Shown here: one piece after another, positions 24,204-34,420 of the stretch
Numbering within the stretch: position 1 is the first letter of the stretch
Layout of the letters: every line of letters starts with the position of its first letter
Assembly: GCA_019096195.1 (NCBI GenBank)
Contig: JAGTXK010000027.1
Location: 744,001 to 808,000 of the forward strand
Reading direction: 5' to 3'
DNA: 64,000 bases
DNA from: Boletus sp. NGJ
Lineage: Eukaryota; Basidiomycota; Agaricomycetes; Boletales; Boletaceae
The notes under the pieces: model-generated
The model's input: the letters and a program-made list of their open reading frames with translations, nothing else
Told to the model about the DNA's origin: nothing
Databases searched by the model: none
Made by a program: the position numbers and the translations under genes

Positions 24204-24879
24204 AAGTTGAACATCCTGGCACAGCATGTCACCTGCTGATTGTCATCATGCCATTGACAGAGAAATCTATGCCGCCATCCACTTGCTCATGAACCCCCCT
24301 CCAGAACCTCGCTGAATACAAGACCTTCACTGTTGTACAGGCAGGGGTATCCCAGGGCCAGTATTCCCCCTCCCAAAATTCTTTGGCAGCTTACATGACT
24401 TCATAGTAAAAGCTCAGTCATCAATTCAATGTTCTTCGTTCAACGAAGTACTCTACAGATGGGTTTATTCTATTGATCCATTCAAATGAGTAGTAATGAT
24501 GTTTCTCTTTCTTGACCCTTAGCCCAGTCCACTTTGCCCTCACTGGCCCCATTTCTGTTTTCATTCTTTCATTCCTCAGAAATTGGTGCCTTCTGCATAT
24601 CTTCCCCACCCGATGGTGCCTTTCAACTCATCAGTTGTGGCACATAAGACTCGACTTCCACTTGATAAGCTTTCCAGAAGCTGCTGTTCATACATGCAAT
24701 TTGTGGGATGCACCACTAACAGATTTTTGTAAGATGCTTTGGCCTGTACAGAAGTAGGGGACATATGATTTTTTGAAATGCAATTACCATAATCATGCTG
24801 ATTGCCAACAGATGAATTAGGATCTGCATGGCTGTCCTAAAAACAGTCCATGAAGTGATATTGTAGGGCTCTTATTTCA

Positions 24880-26092
24880 CTGAGGGAATGTGTTTCTTCC
24901 AGATGTTGATTTTCAGACTGTGCTCGCTACTGGAGGATGATGCTGTAGTTATAAGATAGTAAGTACTTCCTTCATAACTCTTTTGTTGTGTGAGTGATGA
25001 TGTTGCATTGAGTTATAAACAACTTACTGATATTGTTTGGATGCATTCTGAGGTGGAGTGGCATAATACCTGGAGCAGTACTCCGCTGGCCTTGTAAAAA
25101 ATGTATGCATTCCCATCCTCTCCTCCACCAACTATTTTGTTAGCTTGTTCTGTGAATGCTACCTGCTTAGGATAAGTTTTTGTGGATTTGGTATCATATG
25201 TCCTAGTTGATGTTCCATCATCTAAGCGATGTAGACTATATCCAGCCACGGCATTGTCTATAACGACATAGGTGTGGGTCTGGTCCACAGCAGCTCCCCT
25301 GCTTGTTTCTGGTCAGTTAGATGATCTATGGGAATTAGATGAACTCACATGATTCTCCCAGTGCTATGAGATCCAAGCAGCATACCATCATTGCTCCTAA
25401 GTGTGCAGCTGTCGAAGATGGTTAGTTTTTGTCATCTGAATAACATTGTAACTTACATCTCCTCATCATACATACCAAATATCATAACATCTCTCCCATA
25501 GAAACATGAAGCCTGCAGGACCATAGATGCAAGCTCAACACTGAAGATATTTGTCAAGTAATACTTTGAATCTAGTGATCAGAACTGGACTCGCTTATCA
25601 CGGGTAGCTGTGATTATGCGCGGATTGCCTTCAAATGATTCACAAGTGAGGGTCATGATTTCTTGCCCAGTGCCAACTCTTCTTGACCAGACTTTGTTGA
25701 ATTCACTTGTTGAATCTGTGTGCTGCCTCTACAAGATAATATATCTGAGCCTAGTGCCCACACACAGAGTTTCTTGAATGTTGTCTTTGCAAGTGAGCCA
25801 TGCTAAGCACATAATGCGGTCTCGAGGATTTCGCATTTGATCAGACTTCATAGTCTGTATTCGTTGTTGCAGGTCCCAGATATGCAATCCATCAATTCCT
25901 ATGTCTAGTTAGTAATATTGTAATCACTGAAATGTTGTATGTACCACCACTAGCCAATAGATTGCTGCTGCTTGATATACCCATGCACAGTATTGCATCC
26001 TGATGACCAGACAACTTGAATTGTAAGGTATATAAATCAGAGGGCATTGATTGGAAGAACATTATTGTGAGCAGTTGGATTATAGAGGGCAA
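24880..26092 (-). pseudogene. WD40-repeat protein gene, TE-borne, degenerate
   Basis: Minus-strand frames read YTLQFKLSGHQDAILCMGIS, LLASGGT, HIWDLQQR, CLAWLTCKDNIQETLC, MTLTCESFEGNPRIITATRDKRVQF, then YVVIDNAVAGYSLHRLDDG, PKQVAFTEQANKIVGGGEDGNAYIF. GH...WD spacing and successive beta-strand-like blocks indicate a WD40 propeller with at least three or four recognisable repeats. Intron-like gaps and stops interrupt it. The stretch between 24204 and 24880 contains only a short minus-strand frame (24609-24421, with VRAKWTGLRVKKEKHHYYS) that I cannot assign. Confidence 0.66.
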
Positions 26093-26280
26093 TGCAGTAG
26101 ATGTCTTCAGTTATAAAGTTGCTGGACAATTATCTGTCAATTTATTAACCATTCTACAATTAGCATTCTGAGAGAATAACATTGGTTTATTGTTTCATCA
26201 GTCACTATGCAACCTCATCCCTTGTCTAAATGGATTAATTTTTACAATAGCCATTTACATATGTTACGATCACCTCCAAA

Positions 26281-29040
26281 TTAAATTGATAGGGCCAGAC
26301 AAATGTCCTCAGCAGGAAGTACAGTTACTTGGTTGGGTGAGGATGGATCTATCGGGGTGACCACTGCCTTCTTCTCCTTTCTGATCCACCTAATGACCTG
26401 ACAGAAGGAACCTCTCCAGTCACCTTGCAGGACAAGGACAAGCTGATCCTTGGTGGTTGGACTTGCCAGGGTCAGGAAACACACAGGAACATGATGATAT
26501 TCCATCGCAGCCCCTGTATGGTTTCCAGACATATAGAGAGATACACATCCAGGAGGGGCTTGGCCATTGCAGTTGGAAAAGTGGTCCAGACAAGTCGTGC
26601 ACATGACCTACTTAGAGTAGTTGCCTGCTTGGTAGCCAATGCTGATATTGAAGCACAGTTGGTGGCAGGTGAAATTGCAGAACTGGTCATCGAAAAGCCA
26701 CTCAACAGAACCTACAAACGTGTGTGAGTACTAGGTCTAGGCCTACCTAATTTGTGTAGTTACCTTTGTCAATGACTGCAGCAGATGGCTCCAGATCACT
26801 GGGCATAATCCTCCATGTGTCAGAAATGCCTTCGCTTGTGAAGGCTTGAGGAGAAGGCAGTGGTGTTTAGTTCCTGGGCATTGGTTCTTCAGATACAAAG
26901 GACCTTGTGGTCAGACTCTTAAATTGTGCCAGGTGTATCCCTTGAAGTGGGGTTCCATCCAGCAGTACACCTTTCCTGGGCCACAATGAGTAAGACTATC
27001 TGAGATATACACAGTGCAAGACCTACTCTGTAATCAAGTGACAGGTCTTAACTCTGAAATTATGATAACTGTGGAATGAGATGACACTCTCTGCATGATT
27101 TACAGCATGAAGGGTTGCTCAAATGCCTTTCTTATGTCCCCAATAATCCAAACATCACAGCCTATGGGGGCATAGAAATATGAATGTTCTGCCACTTTCA
27201 TGCATAGAGAAATTGAAATATTGAACTATATGTTGTTAGCAGAATCCAAAGAAAATGTCAGGCAAAAAAAAACTGACTGGACAACCATCCATCTCAGAAA
27301 TAACCTCGACCTCTGCTTTTAGGAAATTGACCGATCTTACAGTCCCAATAATACCATACAATAATCCTCGAAGAATCTGGACTGTGTCACCAACAGTAAT
27401 ATTGAAGCCCTTTTCCTTAAAATAGGAAAGGATGCCCTGGGATAGGCTGATATTTACATCACCATGATGCAAGATAACAGTAGTGGATTCTTCTTTGAGG
27501 GGCACTACCACCCAAATCCACACATCACTCTCAATGCTCTCCACATATCCTCTTAGACCGTGATGCTTCCTGGTTTTGATATCTAATGATATCACCTTGC
27601 ATTGTCTCATTGAATTTGGGCAGAGGTGAATAGGATAGGTCACTTTTGAGACCTGTGTGACATGTGGTGAGGGACCAGACATGTGATGCAAGATGTGTCT
27701 CCAGAAATGTCAAGGGAACCACAACCTGGACACTGTCAATATAAAGCATACAATGTAAAAGAATTACTCACTATTTCCTTGTTTTCCAAAAGCAAAGTCA
27801 CCAAATCATCACATGGCGTAAGTATGGTACTGGTGGACCCACAATAGACACCAGCTAAAACCTTCATGGTGTCACCTTGTCTGAAAAGGTGGTGGACGCT
27901 GACCATAGATACTATACAAGCCAGACTATCAGCAATGCAGGGTTGCACCATCACTTCTCCCCAGTCATGGTCCACCAAGATAATGATTGACATCTGTTCC
28001 ACAAGTTCACCATTGTTAGAACATAGGTAGTCACCTACTTTTCAGAAGGGTGTAGAAAATATGGAATGTGTCTGTTTGATCAAGGCGGGGTTGATTTGAG
28101 CCTCTGCATGAAGAGTGATCCAATCAGGGTGAGGCGTTTTGATGGCTTTAAGGGACAATACATTGAATATGTGTCTGAGAAGACTGTGCTGATAAGATTC
28201 TTCGTTGCATTGGAGAATACCTGCATCCCTATCAAAAAATATTATTTTGCAACCTGCATCTCAGGCTGCAGCCTTATTGAATAGTCTCTGTTCTTGACAG
28301 AACTTGGCCTGGAGTTCTTTAACATTGTCGCTGGTGGTGTTGTATGATTGTCCACAGAGTACAACAAGTATCTCACAAGTGGGTCTGTCTATGGACAGAA
28401 CATAGGCGATGTCATTCCTATATGCACCTCGTAATACCTGAGCCCATGAACATGGTGAAATCAAGGGTGGTAATGCTTCTAAGGATGGGTGGTCATGATC
28501 TGGAACAATGGAGATACTCCAAATGGTGGACATGTGTGACAGAGGGCAAGCATTGTGAATGTGAAGAGGACTGCTCACCTCAACATATACCTTGTTCAGA
28601 ATGCTGGTGATATTTCAGCAACAAAGCCTGCGATTTTTGAAGATGGTGCAACAGAATATTGCTATGTTCCCTGAACATGAAAAAAAAAATAGTTAAGATC
28701 TGGGATAGTGAGCAAACATAACCTACTTGTTGGGAACTCCACAATGTATAGATATGGCATGAAGACACTAGGCACCACCATATGATGGGGCTCAAGCAGG
28801 CACAAAGGGCCAGGATCCAGTGATGTGGAAAGTTGCCGCTCCTGATAGCGTTCAAACAAATGCTCCAGTTGTTGTAAATAACTTGCACATCCACCGGGAA
28901 GGACATCTGGAATGAGTTTGGAAGGGGTTTCTAACTGACTAAGGCCCTCCTTTGATCTTCATCGTCTTCATCCTTATCGAGGTCATCATCATCATTTCCT
29001 TCTGCTGCTGAAATATTGAAGCCATCTTCTGACACTTATT
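26281..29040 (-). pseudogene. Spt5/KOW-domain-like gene, TE-borne, degenerate
   Basis: Reading down the minus strand: an acidic start (EDGFNISAAEGNDDDDLDKDEDD), a block ending YIVEFPTSR-like text (NGN-like position), then SWAQVLRGAYRNDIAYVLSID, which aligns with the W-V-RRGKYKGDLAKVVDVD motif of Spt5 KOW1. Further KOW-like units follow: GDTMKVLAGVYCGSTSTILT (about 27880) and VGDTVQILRGLLYGIIGTVRSV (about 27400). The C-terminal part is VYMSGNHTGA-like text and DWRGSFCQVIRW (26604-26281). Spt5 is a transcription elongation factor; this copy is broken by stops and frame changes and is unlikely to be the housekeeping gene. Confidence 0.62.
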
Positions 29041-29259
29041 CAGTCAGCGAGATCTGTGATTGGATGGGCAACAGGGTGAGGAGTTGGAAGGGGGATGAGG
29101 GGCACGCAGGACATAAGTGTGCATAGCATGAATAGATACATCGAGGGCAGCCATAGTGTCTTCAACAACCCAGACAGCTGCAGGTGGGGCAGGATTAGTG
29201 CTACTGAGGGAAGGCTCCTCATCTTTGGAGGCTGCAAAGACAGCGGTGAATGTTGGGTC

Positions 29260-29858
29260 TCACTCAGCTTGCATGAAGTTGCTCCCAAACATTTTTTCCA
29301 TCTGGGAAAGCAACTTTGGGAACTTGATTATGCCAGCGGCCCAGTTCCATACCATCCTCCACACAAAGGTGTCTTGACACAATGATCAGTGGTGAGCTTT
29401 ATGAAAAAGCAAAGTGAATAAAAATATGTGATATCAGGATGATGCCACACTCATCTTCTGGGGCATCCATGGACCCCCCATCAGACGACAAGGACACATT
29501 CATGGGCTGCAGAACTGGGGAGTTCAAATTAGCAAAAATGAATGTCTAACTATGAATGTGCCTCACCTGTGGCATTAGGATTCTGCTGATGAAGGTTTGT
29601 CATAATCTCTTCAAATCCAATGATCCCATGGTCAACAACAATTTTGATGAGGTCCATCCAATCATCTGGGTTGTAATCTTCTTTTCCAGCTAGTGCAAGT
29701 TTGAGCAGTTGAAAGAAGCATGTCAAAGTGATGTGACTTTCTGTGAGCGACTTCAAAACATCCATCACAGAATCGATGAACATTGCAGGTGAGGTCTTGA
29801 AGGTGGGAATTTGAGACATGGTTGAGTAGTGGAGGATGTTGCAAAGATAGAAGGTCAA
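29260..29858 (-). pseudogene. Small unrecognised TE-borne gene
   Basis: MSQIPTFKTSPAMFIDSVMD begins at 29820 on the minus strand and continues FFQLLKLALAGKEDYNPDDW and IIGFEEIMTNLHQQNPN. After an intron-like gap comes LLSQMEKMFGSNFMQAE then DPTFTAVFAASKDEE (to about 29200). Mostly helical; no known motif. It is co-oriented with the KOW and WD40 genes. Confidence 0.35.
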
Positions 29859-30075
29859 GGGTAGAAAGAATCTAAGCTGTAGCTGTAATGAGTGTACCGA
29901 AGTGGACTTGTGGCAAATTTACACACCGACCACATCCAAGGGTTCATCACTGCAGTTCATCACTGCACAACCTCACATCTAGCCTGGAGCTGAATACATG
30001 CTGCCACACCCTTCACACTGGTGATGGCAAGTGTCAGGCATTACATAAACGGCATCCATCTGTAAATACTACAGT

Positions 30076-30825
30076 ACTGAGCTTTTTGATTACAAAAATA
30101 CTACTACTACTACTACATGGTTGTGGTTGCAGGTAGAGAAGAGAAAGCTTATCTGATTTGGAGAGTGGATTGATATTGTGAATTGAACTCAGTCCAGGTG
30201 ATGCTGCTCATCACATGTGGGAATCCAAATCAGGTTGATATTGTGAATCAAACTCAGTCTGGGTGATGCCACTCATCACAACTGTGGGATGCACATGATG
30301 AACGGCATCGCCCAGACTGAGTTCAATTCACAATATCAACCCACTCTCCAAATCGGGTAAGCTTTCTCTTCTCTACCCACAACCACAACCATGTAGTTAA
30401 ATTCAATGTAGTCAGCAACTGTCCAAACACTGAACATCCCATAGAAAGTAAATTCAAAATGTAATTAAAGGCAGCAACTGGTGCAGTACGTCGTTGTGAT
30501 GCACCATACAACTGTGAGCCATTTATTGTTGCTACTCGATGTTTGGGTTAATCATTTATCTGCAGTCTTGTTGTCTATCATCATCCCATCCCAGCACAGC
30601 ATGTCATCAGTCATCGTAGTGATCAGTCTTTGTTGTCTATTGTTGTGCATCGTGCCCCGTCATCTATTATATTCAGGCGATAACATCAGTTTTCATTGTA
30701 AGTATTATCTCCATTCATTGTATTATACCTTGACACTAAATAGTGTATAGTCCAAATTGTCCCCTTGGAGATGGAGATTTATGTGGTAGCCTTGAATGTG
30801 GGTGATGTTTCGTCACTACTCAAAT
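30076..30825 (-). repeat. Right arm of the 7.4-kb inverted-repeat block
   Basis: Inverse copy of 23434-24203. The plus-strand frame 30481-30750 gives nearly the same peptide as the minus-strand frame 23773-23519, confirming the inverted relationship. Confidence 0.88.
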
Positions 30826-32049
30826 CAGTACATTCACATTCAATATGTTTCTCATTGTGAATACACATTCAGTCCTACCCCATGCATCCTAGCATCCTAC
30901 AAGCTTCTATTCTTCTGCTGCCGATACTTCAATGATGTATACTTCAGTTGCAGTTGGATAAGATCAAAGACTGGCCAGCAGTTTTCAAAGTTGGCTAGGT
31001 CAGGGAAATGTGCCAACACCTGCATAGATAAGACTCTGCTCAAAATGTCAACTGATACACTAACCTTGCATATAACTTCATCTAACGCTTTTCAGTTCTG
31101 CAGACTTCTACACTTTATTATATTGAGATGCTGCTTCACCCCCTTGTTAACAAATCTCTGTCCCATTGGTTGCATCAATTCTCCATCACTTAATTCATGA
31201 GCTCTTACCTTGAGGTCCTTAAACCCCTCCTCTTCCCAACCTAATTTTTCTTCCAGATTGTACCCGCCTTGCCCTGGTCTACCCACTTCACCATTTGGCT
31301 TAGGTATCTTTCTGCTTTTGGCCTGATCATCCTCAGATTCTAAGGGTGATAGACTAGATTCCGATGGTGTTGAAGACTGTTTTGATCACAATCACAAATA
31401 GTCTGTGGACTACCTCTCAGACACCACCTCTATGGGACCTATCTCAAATTGAGCTACTTTGAGTTGGCAATGGGCCTGCAGAGTCAGAGTATTTGATCGT
31501 TTGCTAGTTGATCAGGAAGACACTATCAGTGTCTTAAAAGTGAGCATTTCTTTGGCTGCACAGACAGTGATTGGCATAGTAGGTTGATAGAGCATCTCAG
31601 CTTGGTAGGAGAGGAGTGGCATTGGCGGGGGATTGTCAGATACATTGTAGAAAGGTGGCACTGGACTCGATTTGGATGTAGTCATCTGGGAAATATGATG
31701 TGGGACAGAGGTGAGGCAATATCACTTTATCACCAATACCTATGACAGTGATAAGGGTGATTGACAATATCATTAGCATGGCAACCATGATAATTGTTGT
31801 GCATCGTTGCCTCCTAATCAGGCCAGCAACAAGTAGGCATTCTATCATGGCAATGATAATAACTATTCATTTTGTTTGTGTCTTATTTAAAGTGTGTTTC
31901 ATCTTTCTTCTTCTCAGCAACAAATCTATTAACCATGGGCAATATGCACAGTCATCACATGAAGAACTCTTCTCAGGCAAGTAAAAGAGTTTCAACCGAT
32001 GTCTTGGTTCTGATCCTCCTCAGATTTAGCAGGTGCTGAACACTTGGGT
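30826..32049. other. No convincing gene
   Basis: Short frames only. The first exon-like MEIYVVALNVGDVSS starts at 30772 on the plus strand in the inverted arm and would lead into this region, but no continuous product could be traced. Confidence 0.4.
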
Positions 32050-32860
32050 TGATAATTGCCCTGTTTCAATTACCATCTCCAATTTAACTCTAAAGTGCAA
32101 AGCTGTCTCTTATGAAGAGGCTCCCCCTCCAGCAAAAAAGAGGGTCAGTACCCCTCCTCCGTTCTGTCATCTCTTCTCATCGATCATCACTTTAGCATTG
32201 TGAGGCTTCTGCCAGTGCATCTCCCAACCCGATAATCCCTTCCACTTTACCTCTGAAGCACAAAACCATTGATGATGATGAGATTCCCCTTCAAGCAAAA
32301 AAGAGAGTTAGTGCCCCACTAACCCCTTCATTCTGTTGTCTTTGCTCATTGATCATCACTCTAGCATTGCAATAGCCCCAAAAACATGACCCCCATCAGT
32401 GTATCTCTCAATCCAATTACCCCTTCCATTTCACCTCTGAAGCACGAAGCTGCTGATGATGAAGAACAGGTTCCCCCTTTAGCAAAAAAAAGGGTCAGTA
32501 CCCCTTCTCTGTTCTGTCGTCCTCACTCATCCATCATCACTCTAGCATTGCGATAGCCCCCTAAACATGGCTTCCATCAGTGTGTCTCCCATTATCCTTT
32601 CCACTTTATCTCTGAAGCACAAAGTCACCAATGACAATCAGATTCCCTTTCCAGCCAAAAAGAGGGTCAGTACTCTCCTCCGTTCTGTTGCCCCTTCTCA
32701 TTGATCATCACTCTAGCATTGGGAGGCTTCTGCCAGCGTGTCTTCCAACCTGATCACCCCTTCCACTTTACCTCTGTGCAAAGCCTCTGATAATGAGATT
32801 CCCCTTCAAGCAAAAAACACAGTTAGTACCCCACTAGCACCTCTATTCTGCTGTTGTCCT
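32050..32860 (+). repeat. Five tandem exon-like repeats of about 155-187 bp
   Basis: Units recur with anchors AGCAAAAAAGAGGGTCAGTA near 32132, 32295, 32482, 32654 and 32809. Each holds a short frame of the type ITPSTLPLKHK, DDEIPLQAKKRVSTP, followed by GTCAGTACCC-like donor sequence, a pyrimidine-rich stretch and GATCATCACTCTAGCATTG. So each unit looks like one duplicated exon plus intron, encoding a Pro/Thr-rich peptide with a basic AKKRV core. Confidence 0.7.
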
Positions 32861-33029
32861 TGTTCATGTGAATTACAGCTTTTGTGTAGGCACAATACAT
32901 TGTTTTTAGATCTCCCCCCACCCCCTTCGATGAAGGGGGGTTGCCTAAGTACAAGCAGTAAACACCGATGTTTTACTGTAAGTCTATTCTTTCATCTTTT
33001 ATTTCATCGTAACACCTGCCCTAGGAATG

Positions 33030-34248
33030 TTTTCTTTGGCACTTGCCTGTTGAGATACATAAGGAAGTTGTTGAAGAACTTTCCGAAGAGACCATGTGCA
33101 CACTTTCTCAAGTTTGCCACCAGTTGCAGGACATTGTTGCCCTTCCATATTTCTTTCTGGTGAAATTCCAGCCCCTTGAAGACTCAAGCGGATGGCTGGA
33201 AGTGGAGGATAAGCAGTGTGGTGCACTTTTTCTCTGGCAACAAATGAGCACTTTTATACTGCCGAAGATTTTGTGGTTTACAGCCTCATCGCAGATGACT
33301 GATCGACACCTCAAGGTGTTGAACTTCTTCCTTTTATCCTTGAAATCTCTTGAACCTCTTGAACAGGTATATCTTTCTTTGTATACAGGTCCTGTTCAGA
33401 ATTCCCCAGTGCTCCAGAATCTCCTTGAAAATATCCAAGCATCAGAATGCAAGCAACTTGCCTACTATGGCATCAGGCAGACAGGTACCAAATTGTGTAT
33501 CAATGGTTGTAGCTCTTTCAGGCACAGTTCACTCAAGGTCTTTCATATATATTCCCCCCTTCTCTTTGGATTATTTTCAGTCTCATCTACTCTCACAGTG
33601 CTACAGAGTGCACCCATCAGTGAACTTTCTCTCACAAATACCACTCTCACACCCAATGAATGGTCTATGTTGCTCTAGACCCTTTCCCTGCCACAGCTTT
33701 CAACACTTGTGCTGGACAGCTCATGCCCTGTTCATACCTTGGTCAATTTTTTAAAGAGGCACAGAGTGATGGAGCTTTGGGTTTCCAGCTATGGGACACA
33801 CTTGGGTGTCATCATTGGACCCTTGAGGTGGGCCCACCTCCAAACAACCCTTCCAACATTGACATCATTAGACGGTTCACCTGCTGTGGTAATCGGATTG
33901 TTACATCTCATTGATGTTTCTTACCCTTTCCACAAGCTCGTCATTCAATTGAATCACCTGCGGAACCAGCAACATCTCTGCTCCACTGTACTGGATTGTA
34001 CAGAGCATCTCCAGGATCTCCATGAACTACAGGTCAATGTTTCTGTTAGCATTCAAGATCTCTTAGCATATGCTGAGAGCAATAGTATCCAAACTTGCTC
34101 TGTAAGGGAAGTCACATTGAAAACTTGGCCACAACAGGAAAGAGGTAGCTCTGAAGTGCTTGTATGTTGTGTTATGATATTCCCTCTTTGCTCTAACATT
34201 ACACTCAGGCATATTGTACACCTTGGCTGTGCGCATTTCCATGCATAG
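33030..34248 (+). pseudogene. F-box-like protein gene, TE-associated
   Basis: The frame starting about 33042 reads LPVEIHKEVVEELSEETMCTL, matching the F-box LP.EI...I...L start, then a region of irregular Leu-rich segments (FFLLSLKSLEPLEQVYLSLY, LLENIQASECKQLAYYG). It continues in another frame after a stop at 33676 (TLSLPQLSTLVLDSS, then to 34248). F-box proteins recruit substrates to SCF ubiquitin ligases; copies of this kind are frequent near mushroom repeats. The start codon is not certain, since the F-box seems to follow an intron acceptor. Confidence 0.55.
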
Positions 34249-34420
34249 AAAAAGTTGAGCTACTGTACATGTGAGGAACAAAGTCATCAACATTGTGAGG
34301 CTTGTTATTCACGCCTTGTCCAACTTTGATTCATAGGCCTCGTCTCTTTCGGGTGAGTCATGGTTCTATTCCTTAAAAACAGTGATAATCTAACTTTCTT
34401 GTCTGGTAACCCTACCAATC

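Larger units (their letters stand above)
23434..30825. mobile_element. 7.4-kb block with long inverted repeats carrying WD40 and Spt5/KOW-like genes
   Basis: Arms at about 23434-24203 and 30076-30825 are inverse copies of each other. Both encode the same short peptide frame (containing GDNVSFHCKYYLHS or GDNISFHCKYYLHS) and the same MEIY-start exon pointing outward. The 5.9-kb interior holds three degenerate minus-strand genes. No transposase is visible inside, so the block is either a non-autonomous or cargo-bearing insertion, or a palindromic rearrangement of the surrounding element. Confidence 0.7.

Noticed and set aside
26281-29040. Housekeeping SPT5 gene
   Set aside because: Frames are broken by stops, the sequence is CpG-poor like surrounding repeats, and it lies inside nested inverted repeats.
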